Shown here: positions 61,469 through 64,000 of the stretch, one piece after another
Layout: every line of letters starts with the position of its first letter
Numbering within the stretch: position 1 is the stretch's first letter
DNA from: Acidobacteriota bacterium
GTDB lineage: Bacteria; Acidobacteriota; Holophagae; Acanthopleuribacterales; Acanthopleuribacteraceae
Assembly: GCA_020439745.1 (NCBI GenBank)
Contig: JAGQSC010000021.1
Coordinates: forward strand, 62,001-126,000
Length of the DNA stretch: 64,000 nucleotides
Direction of reading: 5' to 3'
Translations under genes and position numbers: made by a program
Notes under the pieces: model-generated
Seen by the model: the letters and a program-made list of their open reading frames with translations, nothing else
Database searches by the model: none
What the model was told of the DNA's origin: nothing

Positions 61469-62802
61469 AGAACGGCCTCCATTGCCTGGCAATAGGCATC
61501 TAGTTGTGCGCGGGTATTGAGTTCCGTGACGGCAATAAGCATTTCATTGTCGCGGGTACTGTCGAAACGGCCCAAATCCACACCGCCTTGAATGCCTCGC
61601 TTTTCCAATGCGTCAAGTACCGCCGAGGCCGGTCGGTCCAGTTTGATCGTGAACTCGTTGAATATGGGGTCTTCTGTTACGAATATACCGTTGATGTTGC
61701 CTAACTGACGCTTGAGAAACATGGCTTTAGCGTGATTTTGGACCGCTAACTCCCTTAGTCCGTATTTGCCCATGGCAGTCAAATAGATCGTGGCACGAAG
61801 CGCACATAAACCTTCATTGGAGCATATGTTTGACGTAGCTTTGGCGCGCCGTATGTGTTGTTCACGGGCGTTCAAGGTCAACACATAGGCTCGAACACCG
61901 TTGCGATCGACCGTTTGACCGCATATGCGACCGGGCATCTGACGTTTGTCGTCGTCCCTGCAGGTAAAGAAACCCAAGTGAGGGCCGCCAAAATTGGTGG
62001 GGTTGCCAAAGCTTTGTGCTTCGCCAACTGATAAATCAGCACCTTGGGATCCAGGCGATTTCAAGAGAGCAAGACTCAGCGCCTCCATGGTAACGGCCGC
62101 AGTCATCGCACCCTGCGCCCGGGTCATTTCTGCGATCTTTTGAAGCGGTTCTACCGCGCCAAAAAAATTGGGATAGCCCACCACCACAGCGCAAACGTCG
62201 TTGCCCAGGCTGGTCTCAAGTGCATTGAGATCGGTGAGGTGTCCGAGGCAAGGAATCGTTTCAAGGGTCAAGTCCAGGTTCGACAAATAGGTGGCAACCA
62301 CCTGACGATAGTAGGGGTGCACGCCTTCGGAAACTAAGACACGGGAGCGCTTGCGCTTTAGTCGAGAGGCCATCAAGACGGCTTCTGCTGTTGCCGTGGC
62401 ACCGTCGTACATCGAGGCGTTGCTCACATCAAGCCCCGTTAAGACGCACATCATGGTTTGAAACTCGAACAGATACTGAAGGGTCCCTTGCGATATCTCA
62501 GGTTGATAGGGTGTGTAAGAGGTCAAGAACTCCTGGCGCTGTGACAGTGTGTCCACGACCACGGGCCAGAAATGGGCATAGGCACCCCCCCCCATGAAAC
62601 GGGCCCTAAACGATGTGTTCTGTTGCGCGAGTTCTTCGAAATGGGCCCGAATCTCCATTTCGGATTTGGCCTTGGGCACATGGAGTGCATCGTCGAATCG
62701 CAACGACTTGGGAATACTCGTGAACAAATCATCGATGTTTGAGACGCCTATGAACTCCAGCATCTCACTTTTGTCCTTAGGGCTGAGGGGCAGGTATTTC
62801 AC
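61465..62802 (-). CDS. gcvPA: Glycine dehydrogenase (decarboxylating) subunit 1
   Basis: A 445-residue P-protein alpha-type subunit, full length. Segments: the N-terminal YLPLSPKDKSEMLEFIGV, FMGGGAYAHFWPVVVD, SYTPYQPEISQGTLQYLFEF, YDGATATAEAVLMASR, LSVGEAQSFGNPTNFGGPHLG and NICSNEGLCALRATIYL. The start is GTG immediately after the gcvH stop codon. With GcvPB it releases CO2 from glycine and loads aminomethyl onto GcvH. Confidence 0.94.
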   Translation of the reverse strand: MKYLPLSPKDKSEMLEFIGVSNIDDLFTSIPKSLRFDDALHVPKAKSEMEIRAHFEELAQQNTSFRARFMGGGAYAHFWPVVVDTLSQRQEFLTSYTPYQPEISQGTLQYLFEFQTMMCVLTGLDVSNASMYDGATATAEAVLMASRLKRKRSRVLVSEGVHPYYRQVVATYLSNLDLTLETIPCLGHLTDLNALETSLGNDVCAVVVGYPNFFGAVEPLQKIAEMTRAQGAMTAAVTMEALSLALLKSPGSQGADLSVGEAQSFGNPTNFGGPHLGFFTCRDDDKRQMPGRICGQTVDRNGVRAYVLTLNAREQHIRRAKATSNICSNEGLCALRATIYLTAMGKYGLRELAVQNHAKAMFLKRQLGNINGIFVTEDPIFNEFTIKLDRPASAVLDALEKRGIQGGVDLGRFDSTRDNEMLIAVTELNTRAQLDAYCQAMEAVL

Positions 62803-63189
62803 TTACTTTGATTCCTCTTCCACAAAAGACTCGTAGGCTTCAGCATCCATCAATTCGTCCAATTCGGACGGATCGGTAATGCGCACACGAATCAGCCAGC
62901 CGTCGTCGTGAGGGCGTTCGTTTACCAGCTCAGGACGCTCTTCCAAGTCTTCGTTGATCTCTGTGACTTCGCCGGTAATCGGCATGTACACTTCGGCAAC
63001 CGCTTTGACGGATTCCACTGTGCCGAACTCATCGCCGGCCGAAAAGGTCGATCCGTCTTCTGGCAGTTCAACGAACACAATATCGCCAAGTTGATGCTGG
63101 GCATGGTCTGTGATGCCAATCATGGCGAAATCACCTTCAACTTTTACCCATTCGTGGTCTTTGGTGTAACGGTACTCACTTGGATACAT
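62803..63189 (-). CDS. gcvH: Glycine cleavage system H protein
   Basis: A 128-residue lipoyl carrier. The lipoylated lysine is K62 in GTVESVKAVAEVYMPITG. RYTKDHEWVKVEG at the start and PELVNERPHDDGWLIRVR near the end are standard. AGGAGG precedes the ATG at 63189; the frame extends 21 codons further, but this would overlap gcvT and has no SD. It lies between gcvT and gcvPA in the usual gcv order. Confidence 0.96.
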   Translation of the reverse strand: MYPSEYRYTKDHEWVKVEGDFAMIGITDHAQHQLGDIVFVELPEDGSTFSAGDEFGTVESVKAVAEVYMPITGEVTEINEDLEERPELVNERPHDDGWLIRVRITDPSELDELMDAEAYESFVEEESK

Positions 63190-63205
63190 GCAACGCCTCC
63201 TGTTT

Positions 63206-64000
63206 CTATTTCTGCCTTTGGTAAAACGGACCTTTAACGACGCAGGCTGCAACCGCCTTCTGTCGGACTTGAATGGCTATCTCTGTGTTGGGCTCGCTAT
63301 ATGCCACATCCACGTAACCCATGCCAATCGCCTTGTCCAGTGTTGGTGAGTGGCTACCGCTGGTCACCACACCGATCGTCTCTCCAGATGCGTTAGCGAT
63401 GGGGTATCCGTGCCGTGCAATACCTCGGCCGGTCACTTCAAAACACACGAGTTTTCGGACGAGACCCTCTTCTTTGATACGCAGAAGTGCATCTCGCCCC
63501 ACAAACGGATCATCCTTTTTGAATTTCACAACCCAACCCAATCCCGCTTCGAGGGCGTTGGTGGTCTGGTCGATATCGTTGCCATAAAGTGCCATGCGGG
63601 ATTCCAGTCGAAGTGTGTCGCGGGCACCCAAACCTGCAGGCTTGATGCCGTGTTCCGCCCCTTTGTCTAACATGGCTCGCCACAACGAGACGGCATGTTC
63701 GGAAGCACAATAGACTTCAAAGCCGTCCTCTCCGGTATATCCCGTTCGTGAAACAACCGCCGCTACAGCGTTTACCGGGCCCTCATAGAAATGATAGTAA
63801 GGGACTTCGCTGAGATCGCGATCGACCAACTGTTGCAGGACGGTTTCAGCCAACGGACCCTGAATGGCGATCTGCGCAGTTCTATCACTTTCATTGGTCA
63901 GTTCGATGTCGAATCCTGTAGCATGTTGTGTGACCCAAGACCAGTCCTTGTCAATGTTGCCTGCGTTGACCACCATCCAGTAATTGTTCTCGTCAAAGCG
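63206..64000 (-). CDS. gcvT: Aminomethyltransferase (glycine cleavage T protein), partial
   Basis: The C-terminal 264 residues of the tetrahydrofolate-dependent T protein; the gene extends past the right edge. Visible marks: YWMVVNAGNIDKDWSWV, TAQIAIQGPLAETVLQ, VSRTGYTGEDGFEVYC, GLGARDTLRLESRMALYGND, GWVVKFKKDDPFVGRD and GVVTSGSHSPTLDKAIGMGY. It heads the gcvT-H-PA-PB operon. A glycine riboswitch, common upstream of gcv operons, would lie outside the window. Confidence 0.95.
   Translation of the reverse strand, partial: RFDENNYWMVVNAGNIDKDWSWVTQHATGFDIELTNESDRTAQIAIQGPLAETVLQQLVDRDLSEVPYYHFYEGPVNAVAAVVSRTGYTGEDGFEVYCASEHAVSLWRAMLDKGAEHGIKPAGLGARDTLRLESRMALYGNDIDQTTNALEAGLGWVVKFKKDDPFVGRDALLRIKEEGLVRKLVCFEVTGRGIARHGYPIANASGETIGVVTSGSHSPTLDKAIGMGYVDVAYSEPNTEIAIQVRQKAVAACVVKGPFYQRQK

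Overview
The window comes from a Gram-negative bacterium. Genes for Ara4N modification of lipid A, a TonB-like protein and a DsbD-type reductase all imply an outer membrane. GC content is moderate and genes are dense, with many 4-bp ATGA overlaps and good Shine-Dalgarno (SD) sequences. MglA-type GTPase, PATAN/DUF4388, Y_Y_Y-propeller histidine kinase, HAD-IG 5'-nucleotidase, type III glutamine synthetase and a split glycine dehydrogenase together suggest Acidobacteriota (Holophagae-like) or a deltaproteobacterial relative. That placement is an inference. I see no rRNA, tRNA, CRISPR array, insertion sequence or prophage. This is chromosomal backbone with a few unusual modules.

Layout: 0-3.9 kb is a lipid A remodelling cassette (PAP2 phosphatase, PepSY protein, OmpR-type regulator, arnB, arnC), with tandem-repeat candidate operators. 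4-6.4 kb holds small accessory genes (DinB-like, DUF4256, two unknowns). 6.4-8.5 kb is an aldo/keto reductase with a divergent AraC regulator. 8.6-14.3 kb holds a large secreted protein, then a propeller histidine kinase and its NarL-type partner. 14.3-16.3 kb is a PLP decarboxylase with a divergent Lrp regulator. 16.4-20.8 kb carries an MglA GTPase/histidine kinase fusion, pta and class II aroF. 20.8-29 kb has B12-dependent nrdJ with an NrdR-type promoter and a folded leader, divergent from comEC and an NrdD-like protein that appears to lack its active-site cysteines. 29-35.4 kb covers an aspartic protease, dsbD, an AI-2E family permease, uppP, a cupin and an enoyl-CoA hydratase. 35.4-42.5 kb has type III glutamine synthetase, divergent from a TPR/solenoid operon. 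42.4-46.8 kb holds queG, a HAD-IG nucleotidase and P5C dehydrogenase. 46.8-51.8 kb is a translationally coupled PATAN / TonB-like / dnaG operon, then an M23 peptidase. 51.8-57.9 kb holds a duplicated-domain secreted protein, a formyltransferase, PIN-PhoH, hemW and a DUF3592 protein. 58-64 kb is the glycine cleavage operon gcvT-H-PA-PB, running directly into an ECF sigma factor, a putative anti-sigma factor and a bactofilin-like membrane protein.

The genes describe an amino-acid-using heterotroph: glycine cleavage, proline/glutamate catabolism, glutamine synthesis and acetyl phosphate metabolism. It depends on cobalamin in at least two places (NrdJ and QueG). The most unusual items are the NrdD-like pseudoenzyme candidate, the MglA-PAS-kinase fusion, the folded nrdJ leader, and the shared tandem-repeat sites across the lipid A cassette.
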